In this document: positions 7,117 through 14,608 of the stretch, one piece after another | Layout of the letters: each line of letters starts with the position of its first letter | Numbering within the stretch: position 1 is the first letter of the stretch | Source: Croceivirga thetidis | GTDB taxonomy: Bacteria; Bacteroidota; Bacteroidia; Flavobacteriales; Flavobacteriaceae | Assembly (NCBI RefSeq): GCF_012272815.1 | Contig: NZ_JAAWWL010000002.1 | Coordinates: 960,280 to 1,024,279 of the forward strand | Direction of reading: 5' to 3' | Length of the DNA: 64,000 nt | Made by a program: the position numbers and the translations under genes | Notes under the pieces: generated by a model | The model's database searches: none | Seen by the model: only the letters and a program-made list of their open reading frames with translations | What the model was told of the DNA's origin: nothing

Positions 7117-10100
7117 ATGATTCACTTTTTCGGAGACCCCTCTAGTAAGGTTTTCGCACTACAGACCAACCAAGAACTTTCACAAAAAGACCAAGAAAAA
7201 CTTAGCTGGTTATTTGGCAACCAACCTCAACTAGAAGCGGCGTCACTCGACGCCTTTTTTGTTGGTCCTCGAGCAGCCATGGTCACCCCATGGAGCACCA
7301 ATGCTACTGAGATTACCCAAAATATGGGGGTACAGGGAATTATACGAATCGAGGAATATATAGCGGTTGAAGAAGCCTTTACCGACTTTGACCCTATGCT
7401 TTTTCAAAAGTATGCTGAACTCAATCAAGACATTTTTACAATTGCCGTGAGTCCAGAGCCCATTTTAGAAATTGACGACATCGCTGCCTATAATCAACAA
7501 GAAGGGCTGGCCCTGAGCCCAGAAGAAGTTACCTACCTAGAAGAATTGGCCCAACGATTGGGTCGCAAGCTCACAGACTCCGAGGTTTTTGGGTTTAGCC
7601 AAGTGAACTCAGAACACTGCCGCCATAAAATCTTTAATGGCACTTTTGTCATAGATGGTAAGGAAAAACCAACATCTTTATTTAAACTCATCAAAAAAAC
7701 TTCTCAGGAACATCCAAACGGCATTGTTTCGGCTTATAAAGACAATGTGGCCTTTATCAAAGGACCAAAAGCCGTGCAGTTTGCACCGAAGACTGCCGAT
7801 AAACCTGATTTCTACGAAGAACAAGAATTTGACTCCGTTTTATCGCTCAAAGCAGAGACGCACAACTTTCCAACCACTGTTGAACCTTTCAATGGCGCCG
7901 CAACAGGTTCAGGAGGTGAAATTCGTGACCGTCTTGCAGGTGGTAAGGGTAGTTTACCCTTGGCGGGCACCGCAGTTTATATGACGTCGTATTCGCGTCT
8001 TGAGCGAGATTTCGACTCCGCTCAATCCACGAAGTCTTGGGAAAATGCGTTTCCAGAAAGGGATTGGTTGTACCAAACCCCAATGGATATCCTCATAAAA
8101 GCAAGTAATGGTGCATCAGATTTTGGAAATAAGTTCGGACAACCCTTGATTTCCGGTTCCTTGCTCACTTTTGAACATGCCGAGGTCATTGAGCGTAGTC
8201 GAAATGCCGAAGGAACGAATTCCAATGAAGTCACTTCGACTCCGTTCAGTGACCAAGTTCGCCTTGGCTTCGACAAGGTCATCATGCTAGCAGGGGGCAT
8301 CGGATATGGCAAGGAAGAACAAGCCATAAAAGAAACACCCAACAAATCAGACAAAGTAGTGATTTTGGGTGGTGACAATTATCGTATTGGTATGGGTGGT
8401 GCTGCAGTTTCAAGTGCTGATACCGGTGAGTTTGAATCCGCGATAGAGTTGAATGCTGTACAACGAAGTAATCCTGAAATGCAAAAACGAGCGGCCAATG
8501 CCATTCGTGGTATGGTCGAATCAGAGGAGAACCCTATTGTTTCCATTCATGACCACGGAGCTGGCGGACATCTAAATTGCCTCTCAGAATTGGTCGAAGA
8601 AACTGGGGGTAAAATTGATTTGGACAAGTTGCCTATTGGTGACCCAACCCTTTCCAACAAAGAAATCATAGGCAACGAGAGCCAAGAACGCATGGGTCTT
8701 GTTATCGGACAAAAAGATATCGACCTCTTAAAAAAGATTGCAGACCGGGAGCGCTCTCCCCTATTTGAAGTTGGCGAAGTTACCGGTGACCACCGTTTTA
8801 CTTTTGAAAGCAGCACTACAGGCAACAAACCCATGGATTTGGAACTGGCCGATATGTTTGGCAGTTCACCAAAGACCATAATGGAAGATTCGAAGCTTAA
8901 TGTTCAGTATCGCGATGGTGAATACAGCCTTGAGCACTTTCATGATTATCTCGAAAACGTTTTACAATTGGAAGCCGTAGCTTGCAAAGATTGGCTGACC
9001 AACAAAGTTGACCGCTGTGTTGGTGGTCGTGTGGCCAAACAACAATGTGCTGGCCCACTTCAGCTACCATTGAACAACTGTGGAGTTATGGCTCTTGATT
9101 TTAAGGGAAAGGAAGGATTGGCAACCAGTATCGGTCACTCCCCTGTTTCAGGATTGATTGACCCCGTAGCCGGTAGTCGCAATAGTATCGCAGAAGCCTT
9201 GACCAATATCATCTGGGCACCCTTGGAAGAGGAATTGAAATCGGTTTCACTCTCCGCGAATTGGATGTGGCCGTGCAGAAACCCTGGCGAAGATGCGCGT
9301 TTGTACGATGCCGTAGAAGCCTGTTCAGAATTCGCAATCGAATTGGGCATCAACATTCCGACCGGTAAGGATTCTTTGAGTATGAAGCAGAAATACAAAG
9401 ATCAAGAGGTCATTGCTCCAGGTACGGTGGTTATCTCAGCAGCAGGACATTGCTCAGATTTAAAACAGGTGGTAGAACCTGTCTTGCAAAAAGATGGTGG
9501 GGATGTCTTTTATCTCAACCTCAGCAAAGACCAACATAAATTGGGTGGGTCCAGTTTCAACCAGGTGTTAAATGCGGTGGGTAGCGAAGCGCCTTCCGTT
9601 ATGGATTCTGCCTACTTCAAAAAAGCTTTTGATGCTATTCAAGCAGAAATCAAAGCTGGGAACATCATTTCAGGTCATGATATTGGTTCTGGTGGATTAA
9701 TAACCACCCTTTTGGAAATCTGTTTTGCGGACAACGATTTGGGGGCAGAACTGGATTTGACTGCCATTGGAGAGCCCGATACCATTAAACTTTTATTCTC
9801 AGAAAATATTGGTCTGGTATTACAAATGAATGATACCACCTCAGAACGATTGATGTCTGCAGGCATTGATTTGGTGAGGCTCGGCAGTCCAATTAAAGAA
9901 GGGACCTTGAAGTTAAAAAATCATGGTGTTGAAATGGGATTGAACATCGCTTCACTTCGTGATACTTGGTTTAAGACGTCATATCTGTTGGATGACAAAC
10001 AAACAGCCAATGGACTGGCCAAAGACCGATATGAAAACTATAAGAACCAGCCTTTAACATATACCTTTCCGGCTACGACTCCGCTCAGCCTCCCGGTCAT

Positions 10101-10875
10101 TGAAGGTAGTCGAAATGAACGGCCTAAAGCGGCTATTCTCCGCGAAAAAGGAAGCAACTCGGAGCGGGAAATGGCTCACGCCATGTATCTGGCTGGGTTC
10201 GATGTGAAGGATGTACATATGACCGATTTGATTTCTGGCCGGGAAGATTTAAAGGACATTCAATTCTTAGGAGCCGTTGGCGGATTCTCCAATTCTGATG
10301 TTTTGGGTTCTGCAAAAGGATGGGCCGGTGCCATCAAATACAACGAACGCGCCAACAAGGCCATTATGGATTTCTTTGCACGACCTGATACACTCTCCGT
10401 TGGAATCTGTAACGGTTGCCAACTCTTTATGGAGTTGGATTTGATTAATCCAGAGCATGGAGCACAACATGGCAAAATGACCTATAACGATTCAGGTAAG
10501 CACGAAAGCAATTTTACATCGGTAAAGATTCAGGAAAACAATTCCGTAATGCTATCGAATTTGGAGGGAGCAACCTTAGGGGTCTGGATTAGCCATGGGG
10601 AAGGAAAATTCGCCTTACCAATGAGCGAGGACAACTATGAGGTCGTTGCAAAATATGGGTATGCAGCATATCCCGCCAATCCCAATGGCAGTGATTATAA
10701 TATAGCCATGCTAACCGACAAAACCGGCCGCCATTTGGTAACCATGCCACATATTGAACGTAGCATTTTCCCTTGGAACTGGGCGCACTACCCAAAAGAT
10801 AGGAACGATACCATTTCCCCATGGATTCAAGCCTTTATTAATGCAAGGGAATGGGTTGAAAAGACCAATGCCTAA
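7117..10875 (+). CDS. purL: phosphoribosylformylglycinamidine synthase (large, single-chain)
   Basis: Catalyses the ATP- and glutamine-dependent conversion of FGAR to FGAM, step four of purine synthesis, in the cytosol. 1252 residues, long-type PurL: N-terminal PurS-like domain, a linker with SEVFGFSQVNSEHCRHKIF, two AIRS-like ATP-binding halves (including SLKAETHNFPTTVEPFNGAA and GGDNYRIGMGGAAVSS), and a C-terminal class I glutaminase domain with nucleophile Cys1098 (GICNGCQLF) and the His of MPHIERSIFPWNW. I chose ATG 7117 (MIHFFGD), usual for relatives as I recall; ATG 7108 is possible. The gene is intact but carries three repeat-derived segments in frame (near residues 297-304, 356-380 and 986-1001), all in places where insertions appear tolerated. 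It appears monocistronic. Confidence 0.95.
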   Translation: MIHFFGDPSSKVFALQTNQELSQKDQEKLSWLFGNQPQLEAASLDAFFVGPRAAMVTPWSTNATEITQNMGVQGIIRIEEYIAVEEAFTDFDPMLFQKYAELNQDIFTIAVSPEPILEIDDIAAYNQQEGLALSPEEVTYLEELAQRLGRKLTDSEVFGFSQVNSEHCRHKIFNGTFVIDGKEKPTSLFKLIKKTSQEHPNGIVSAYKDNVAFIKGPKAVQFAPKTADKPDFYEEQEFDSVLSLKAETHNFPTTVEPFNGAATGSGGEIRDRLAGGKGSLPLAGTAVYMTSYSRLERDFDSAQSTKSWENAFPERDWLYQTPMDILIKASNGASDFGNKFGQPLISGSLLTFEHAEVIERSRNAEGTNSNEVTSTPFSDQVRLGFDKVIMLAGGIGYGKEEQAIKETPNKSDKVVILGGDNYRIGMGGAAVSSADTGEFESAIELNAVQRSNPEMQKRAANAIRGMVESEENPIVSIHDHGAGGHLNCLSELVEETGGKIDLDKLPIGDPTLSNKEIIGNESQERMGLVIGQKDIDLLKKIADRERSPLFEVGEVTGDHRFTFESSTTGNKPMDLELADMFGSSPKTIMEDSKLNVQYRDGEYSLEHFHDYLENVLQLEAVACKDWLTNKVDRCVGGRVAKQQCAGPLQLPLNNCGVMALDFKGKEGLATSIGHSPVSGLIDPVAGSRNSIAEALTNIIWAPLEEELKSVSLSANWMWPCRNPGEDARLYDAVEACSEFAIELGINIPTGKDSLSMKQKYKDQEVIAPGTVVISAAGHCSDLKQVVEPVLQKDGGDVFYLNLSKDQHKLGGSSFNQVLNAVGSEAPSVMDSAYFKKAFDAIQAEIKAGNIISGHDIGSGGLITTLLEICFADNDLGAELDLTAIGEPDTIKLLFSENIGLVLQMNDTTSERLMSAGIDLVRLGSPIKEGTLKLKNHGVEMGLNIASLRDTWFKTSYLLDDKQTANGLAKDRYENYKNQPLTYTFPATTPLSLPVIEGSRNERPKAAILREKGSNSEREMAHAMYLAGFDVKDVHMTDLISGREDLKDIQFLGAVGGFSNSDVLGSAKGWAGAIKYNERANKAIMDFFARPDTLSVGICNGCQLFMELDLINPEHGAQHGKMTYNDSGKHESNFTSVKIQENNSVMLSNLEGATLGVWISHGEGKFALPMSEDNYEVVAKYGYAAYPANPNGSDYNIAMLTDKTGRHLVTMPHIERSIFPWNWAHYPKDRNDTISPWIQAFINAREWVEKTNA
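8000..8025 (+). repeat. palindromic repeat copy 1 inside purL
   Basis: TTGAGCG (8000-8006) and CGCTCAA (8019-8025) are inverted copies around a 12-base centre that itself contains TTTCGACTC. The second half, TTCGACTCCGCTCAA, is shared almost exactly with the right arm of copy 2 and left arm of copy 3. Read in frame it encodes LERDFDSAQS. The frame differs from that used by copies 2 and 3. Confidence 0.75.
8184..8254 (+). repeat. palindromic repeat copy 2 inside purL (full element)
   Basis: Left arm 8184-8206 (core ATTGAGCGTAGTCGAAATG) and right arm 8232-8254 (core CTTCGACTCCGTTCAGTGAC) are inverted repeats: 19 of 23 positions pair, and two of the four mismatches would be G-U in RNA. The 25-base centre separates them. 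In frame it adds about 25 residues between FEHAE and RLGFDKV, starting with VIERSRN and ending TSTPFSD. Confidence 0.85.
10074..10117 (+). repeat. palindromic repeat copy 3 inside purL (arms in reverse order)
   Basis: The arm at 10095-10117 matches the left arm of copy 2 at 21 of 23 bases (GTAGTCGAAATG shared exactly). The arm at 10074-10088 (CGACTCCGCTCAG) matches the other arm type. Here the CGACTCC arm comes first, the opposite of copy 2, and only 4-6 bases separate the arms. In frame it encodes ATTPLSLPVIEGSRNE, between the second synthase half and the glutaminase domain. Confidence 0.75.
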
Positions 10876-10951
10876 TTGATATCAACACGGTTTACTTGTC
10901 CACATGGTTTACAAGGTGTTTTCGATTACCTTTAAGGTAAAACGAGAACAA

Positions 10952-11596
10952 ATGAAAACACCGCTCAACCGAAGAAAATTTATTCAGAACAGTTCACTAT
11001 TGGCCATGGGAGCAGTTTCGGCACCACTCATGGGGGCTTCTTCATTACCGATTGCCAGTGCTTTACCAACTTTTGAGAACATGAATATTATCGGCCCGAG
11101 GGAGGGATTTTCTCCAAATATTGGAACCTTGGTTTCAATGATGAACTGGATGCGGGAAGTTATGCTTAGTCCGGTTCGAGGAATGAGCATTTCTGACCTT
11201 GACTATTTAATCGATGACAATGCCAATACAATTGGGGCAATGTTAATGCATTTGGCCGCTACTGAACGTTTTTATCAAATCAATACGTTTGACAATAAAA
11301 AATGGGGGGACTTTCCTGAAGCAGATTTAATAAAGTTTGGTGCAGCCTCTATGCTCGGTGACCGAGGCAGGGCCGAAATCAAAGGAAAACCATTGGATTA
11401 CTACCTCGAAGAAATGACCACTATTCGTGAAAACACCCTGTCAGAATTCAAGAAAAGGGATGATGATTGGTTGTTCTCGGTGGATGGCGAATTTCCATGG
11501 GGTCCGACGAACAACTACTGTAAATGGTTTCATGTTTGCGAACATGAATCGAATCACAATGGGGTGTTCAAATTCTTAAAAAGTCGGATTGTTTAA
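10952..11596 (+). CDS. exported DinB/YfiT-like putative metal-binding protein
   Basis: 214 residues from the ATG at 10952 (MKTPLNRRKFIQ). The N-terminus carries a twin-arginine motif (NRRKFIQNS) followed by a weakly hydrophobic segment (LLAMGAVSAPLMGASSL), so Tat export is likely. The rest is a four-helix DinB-superfamily bundle: a first His in MLMHLAATERFY and a second and third in the HVCEHESNH stretch near the C-terminus, giving the usual three-histidine metal site. Cytosolic relatives include thiol transferases (bacillithiol, mycothiol) and hydrolases. An exported version is unusual but recurs in Bacteroidota. An upstream in-frame ATG at 10904 would bury the Tat motif behind 16 extra residues, so I rejected it. 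Function unknown. Confidence 0.75.
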   Translation: MKTPLNRRKFIQNSSLLAMGAVSAPLMGASSLPIASALPTFENMNIIGPREGFSPNIGTLVSMMNWMREVMLSPVRGMSISDLDYLIDDNANTIGAMLMHLAATERFYQINTFDNKKWGDFPEADLIKFGAASMLGDRGRAEIKGKPLDYYLEEMTTIRENTLSEFKKRDDDWLFSVDGEFPWGPTNNYCKWFHVCEHESNHNGVFKFLKSRIV

Positions 11597-11611
11597 ATGT
11601 GGTAACCAAAA

Positions 11612-12655
11612 TTAATTTTTCAGAATCAAAAAATGGTCATCCATAACATTACCGACAAGGATTAAGTCCTTGTAAGGAGCTGCTACAGAGGTGGCAGAAA
11701 CCTTAGCACCATCATCTAAAAAGGTCGTTTCTACAGAATAATCACCTTGACCACGGTAGTCAATCTTAACAATTTCTGAGGGCGCATTAGGTAATTTTCC
11801 CTTTGCATATGCGGTAAAGGCCAAAAGATTTGGATGTGAACCCGACCAAATATTTCCGTCTTTGTCAAATTCAAGATTATCAACTCCTGTACCCGTATCA
11901 ATGGTGTCCAAATAGTCTAACTTGCCATCTTCTAATCTGCTGAATACTATGATTTTAAATCCCCTTGGAGAGGCGACAAATAGTAAATTTCGATTTGCAT
12001 CGTAGTTTATTCCGTTCGCATAGGCCAGCGAATTATCCACAACCGTATAATCAGACCCGTCAAAGTAAACAGTCTCGCATTTTGCCAAGCCCAAATAATT
12101 CTCTGCCAGCCTCCCTAGTGTGTTTTCGTAATAATGGTCGTTGGTGAAATAAAATTCGTTTTCTGATACCGCTACCAAATCGTTTATGGCATAAATCATT
12201 TCATCTTTAATTGTCTTTACATGAACCAAACTATCGGTATGAAACAAATCAAAGACCTCAACACTTTCCCCATCGGCATGATTGGCCACAAACAACTTGT
12301 GTTTTGTACTATCTACTTGAAATAGACTAATACCGTGAGGTAATAAATCCAAATCCATTTGTTCTGACAATGCAGTTACTGCAAGGTTTTCATCACCAAG
12401 GTCCATAGTGTAAATACCGCCCCGCTTAGGATTACCATCACGCTCTGCAGCCCGATCGTAGGAAATAAAAATGGCAAAATTGTCATCCTCATCTACAGTG
12501 ATATCCTCCACCCCAGCAATTGGGATTTCTTTTAGAATTGAACCCTGCATCTTGTTTTCAATCTTTCTAAAATAGCCGGTGGAGTTAAAAATATACAGGA
12601 TGTATAATCCCAGTACTAGAACTATCGCCAAAAGAACTATAAACCTCTTTCTCAT
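11612..12655 (-). CDS. membrane-anchored paraoxonase/SMP-30-like lactonase or arylesterase
   Basis: 347 residues. An N-terminal hydrophobic helix (residues 5-24) without a clear cleavage site suggests anchoring with the body in the periplasm. The rest is a six-bladed propeller related to serum paraoxonase: VEDITVDED, LLPHGISLF, the calcium/active-site AINDLVAV stretch, and LAYANGINYD match positions that hold the Ca2+-binding Asn/Asp residues and the catalytic His region in PON1. Likely activity is lactone or aryl-ester hydrolysis; the substrate is unknown. It converges on the DinB-like gene with a 15-base gap and has its own promoter region upstream of 12655 shared with the divergent GNAT gene. 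Confidence 0.75.
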   Translation of the reverse strand: MRKRFIVLLAIVLVLGLYILYIFNSTGYFRKIENKMQGSILKEIPIAGVEDITVDEDDNFAIFISYDRAAERDGNPKRGGIYTMDLGDENLAVTALSEQMDLDLLPHGISLFQVDSTKHKLFVANHADGESVEVFDLFHTDSLVHVKTIKDEMIYAINDLVAVSENEFYFTNDHYYENTLGRLAENYLGLAKCETVYFDGSDYTVVDNSLAYANGINYDANRNLLFVASPRGFKIIVFSRLEDGKLDYLDTIDTGTGVDNLEFDKDGNIWSGSHPNLLAFTAYAKGKLPNAPSEIVKIDYRGQGDYSVETTFLDDGAKVSATSVAAPYKDLILVGNVMDDHFLILKN

Positions 12656-12728
12656 TATTAGTTGGTTTGGATTTTTCTAAAGGTATTTGAATTTTCTTGG
12701 ATTCGTTCTTTTAGCTACCTTCAGGCAT

Positions 12729-13181
12729 ATGAAAATTAGACCTGCAAACAAAAACGATGTAGCGGCCATTGTAGAGATGCTGGCGAATGATAAATTGGGT
12801 AGTCAACGTGAAGAGTTTCGAAACCCATTACCCAACGCCTATCTCAAAGCTTTTGAAAGCATAAACACCGACCCATACCAAGAACTGGTCGTCATGGAAG
12901 ACGAATCAGAAATGGTCATCGGCACCTTACAACTTTCATTTATACAATATCTAACCTATCAAGGTGGTATACGTGCACAAATTGAACAGGTTCGCATACA
13001 CGAAAGCCAACGAGGCAAAGGGCTTGGTAAAGTATTGTTCGAATGGGCCATCAATCGTTCTAAGGAAAGAGGCGCCCATTTGGTGCAATTGACCACGGAC
13101 AAAAAAAGACCGGATGCCCTTCGGTTTTATGAAAGCTTGGGTTTTAAAGCTTCACATGAAGGCATGAAACTCAAATTCTAG
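12729..13181 (+). CDS. GNAT-family N-acetyltransferase
   Basis: 150 residues from the ATG at 12729 (MKIRPANKNDV). Classic GNAT fold: IRPANKNDVAAIVEML start, a beta-4 strand (AQIEQVRIHESQ) followed by the acetyl-CoA pyrophosphate loop QRGKGLGKVL (Q/R-x-x-G-x-G/A), and the C-terminal ALRFYESLGF motif. Acceptor substrate not predictable. The 3' end overlaps the convergent di-haem peroxidase gene by four bases: the tetranucleotide CTAG at 13178-13181 supplies TAG stops on both strands. An in-frame TTG-initiated extension to 12687 would add 14 non-conserved residues and was rejected. Confidence 0.85.
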   Translation: MKIRPANKNDVAAIVEMLANDKLGSQREEFRNPLPNAYLKAFESINTDPYQELVVMEDESEMVIGTLQLSFIQYLTYQGGIRAQIEQVRIHESQRGKGLGKVLFEWAINRSKERGAHLVQLTTDKKRPDALRFYESLGFKASHEGMKLKF

Positions 13182-14407
13182 TTGATAAACGGGTCTGAGA
13201 ATTTCGGATCATTGATAAAGCTATTGTCCGTTAAGGTCTCCATAAAGTCAACCAAAGCCTGTTTGTCAGCATCGCTTAGATTTAATCGACGAACCATATT
13301 ATTATTGTTACGAAGTCGATTATCTAAATCAGGGCTGTTTTGAACACCACTATTGTAATGTTCCACCACATCCATTAACGTTGCGAATCGCCCATCATGC
13401 ATATAGGGTGCCGTCAATGCAATATTGCGTAAAGAATTTACCTTGAACTCCCCTCTATCATTATTGTTGCCGGTAACACCTGCGACTCCCAAATCAACCA
13501 ATAAGGCATCAAGCCCATTGTTGCGCGCTGCATCTCCAACAAATGCGTTGGTATGGTGGCAATCCGAACATCGGGTCTGGTTACTAAAAAATAACTGCTT
13601 CCCACGGTTTTCAGAGGTCGAGAAATTCGGAAAATTATCTTCTTCATCATTTACTTGGGCAAGTCCTTCATCATAACGTGATTGGTAAGATACCATAGAC
13701 CTGACAAACTGGGCTAATGCTAATGAAACACGGCTTGCGGTCACCTCTTCATCACCGTAAACCATTCGAAATAAGACCTGGTAATACTCCTCGGCTTGAA
13801 GCTTTTGCTCCATTTCATCAAGGGTCAGTCCCATTTCAATTTCATCTTGAATGGGTAACAAAACCTGTTCCTCTAAGGATGCAGCACGTTCATCCCAAAA
13901 GAAAGTGCCGTTTTCATAAAATCTTGCATTTGCTAGTCCCATTGAGTTTCTACCAGTGAGTCCTCCTTCAAAGCCAATGCTAAACTGCCCAGGGTCTGAA
14001 AAACCGTTTGCCTGCAAATGGCAAGAAGCACAAGAAATCGTGTTATTTGCCGATAACCGTTCGTCATAAAACAAAACGCGACCCAGGGTAGCCCCAATGT
14101 TTGAAACAGGATTATTGTTAGGGCTATTATCTTCATCTTGAAGCTGATTATCCAAAAAGTAATTTGGAAGGTTTACAACATATTGCTCAAGATTTTCGTC
14201 TAGACTGAGGGATTCATTAAGTATGGAATAATCAGTTGCAAGGAAATCTCCAATCATTTCGCCATTACCGTTGTCTTGGGGATTGTTTCCCTCAGTATCC
14301 GAATCTTCATCGGTAAATAAAATTTCAAGTTCATCGGACTCGTCTGAAGAACAAGAAATCAACAAAAAAGATACTAGAAGGAAAAAAGGCACAACGCTTA
14401 CTTTCAT
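13178..14407 (-). CDS. di-haem cytochrome c peroxidase/MauG-family lipoprotein
   Basis: 409 residues. Lipoprotein signal (FLLISCSS, lipid attachment at the Cys) followed by an acidic, asparagine-rich linker (about residues 25-50). Two CxxCH haem-c sites are seen: CASCH starting at Cys126 and CSDCH starting at Cys280, with the spacing usual for bacterial di-haem peroxidases. ARFYENGTFFWDERAASLEEQ and APYMHDGRFATL are further family motifs. Expected location is the periplasmic face of a membrane. The role is either H2O2 reduction or, for MauG-like members, oxidation of a partner protein; the sequence does not decide. The region upstream (14408-14608) also serves the acyl-CoA ligase. Confidence 0.88.
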   Translation of the reverse strand: MKVSVVPFFLLVSFLLISCSSDESDELEILFTDEDSDTEGNNPQDNGNGEMIGDFLATDYSILNESLSLDENLEQYVVNLPNYFLDNQLQDEDNSPNNNPVSNIGATLGRVLFYDERLSANNTISCASCHLQANGFSDPGQFSIGFEGGLTGRNSMGLANARFYENGTFFWDERAASLEEQVLLPIQDEIEMGLTLDEMEQKLQAEEYYQVLFRMVYGDEEVTASRVSLALAQFVRSMVSYQSRYDEGLAQVNDEEDNFPNFSTSENRGKQLFFSNQTRCSDCHHTNAFVGDAARNNGLDALLVDLGVAGVTGNNNDRGEFKVNSLRNIALTAPYMHDGRFATLMDVVEHYNSGVQNSPDLDNRLRNNNNMVRRLNLSDADKQALVDFMETLTDNSFINDPKFSDPFIN

Positions 14408-14475
14408 AAATATTTGATTTAAAGGATTTTAAAGTAATTGTGTGCATATGTGTTTTAGTTTATAACAATTAAGAT

Positions 14476-14487
14476 GCTGTTTACCCT
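14476..14487 (+). promoter_or_regulatory. imperfect copy of the AGGGTwwACCCT palindrome
   Basis: GCTGTTTACCCT matches 9 of 12 positions of the palindrome found before the kinase operon and the secreted-protein operon, and GTTTACCCTAAT (14479-14490) is identical to the right half and flank of the site at 26911. It lies between the peroxidase and acyl-CoA ligase genes, about 120 bases before the latter. It may be a half site or chance. Confidence 0.3.
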
Positions 14488-14608
14488 AATAACTTGTGTC
14501 CAAAACTCCAATTATTAATCCCTCAAAAAAATTGCAGTTCAATCATTAAATCCATTTTATAAAACAGTTTTCTTTCCCTATTTTGCAATTTCCTTACAGA
14601 AACTTAAT

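Noticed and set aside
8255-8280. CCTTGG...CAAGG inverted motif just after repeat copy 2
   Set aside because: It encodes the conserved RLGFDKV block of PurL, so the symmetry is explained by the protein sequence and short length.
10876-10885. Palindrome TTGATATCAA between purL and the DinB-like gene
   Set aside because: Ten bases only, no T-run and no second copy nearby; it can be chance.
10904-10951. In-frame ATG giving a longer DinB-like protein
   Set aside because: The 16 extra residues would precede the twin-arginine motif, whereas starting at 10952 puts it at the normal position.
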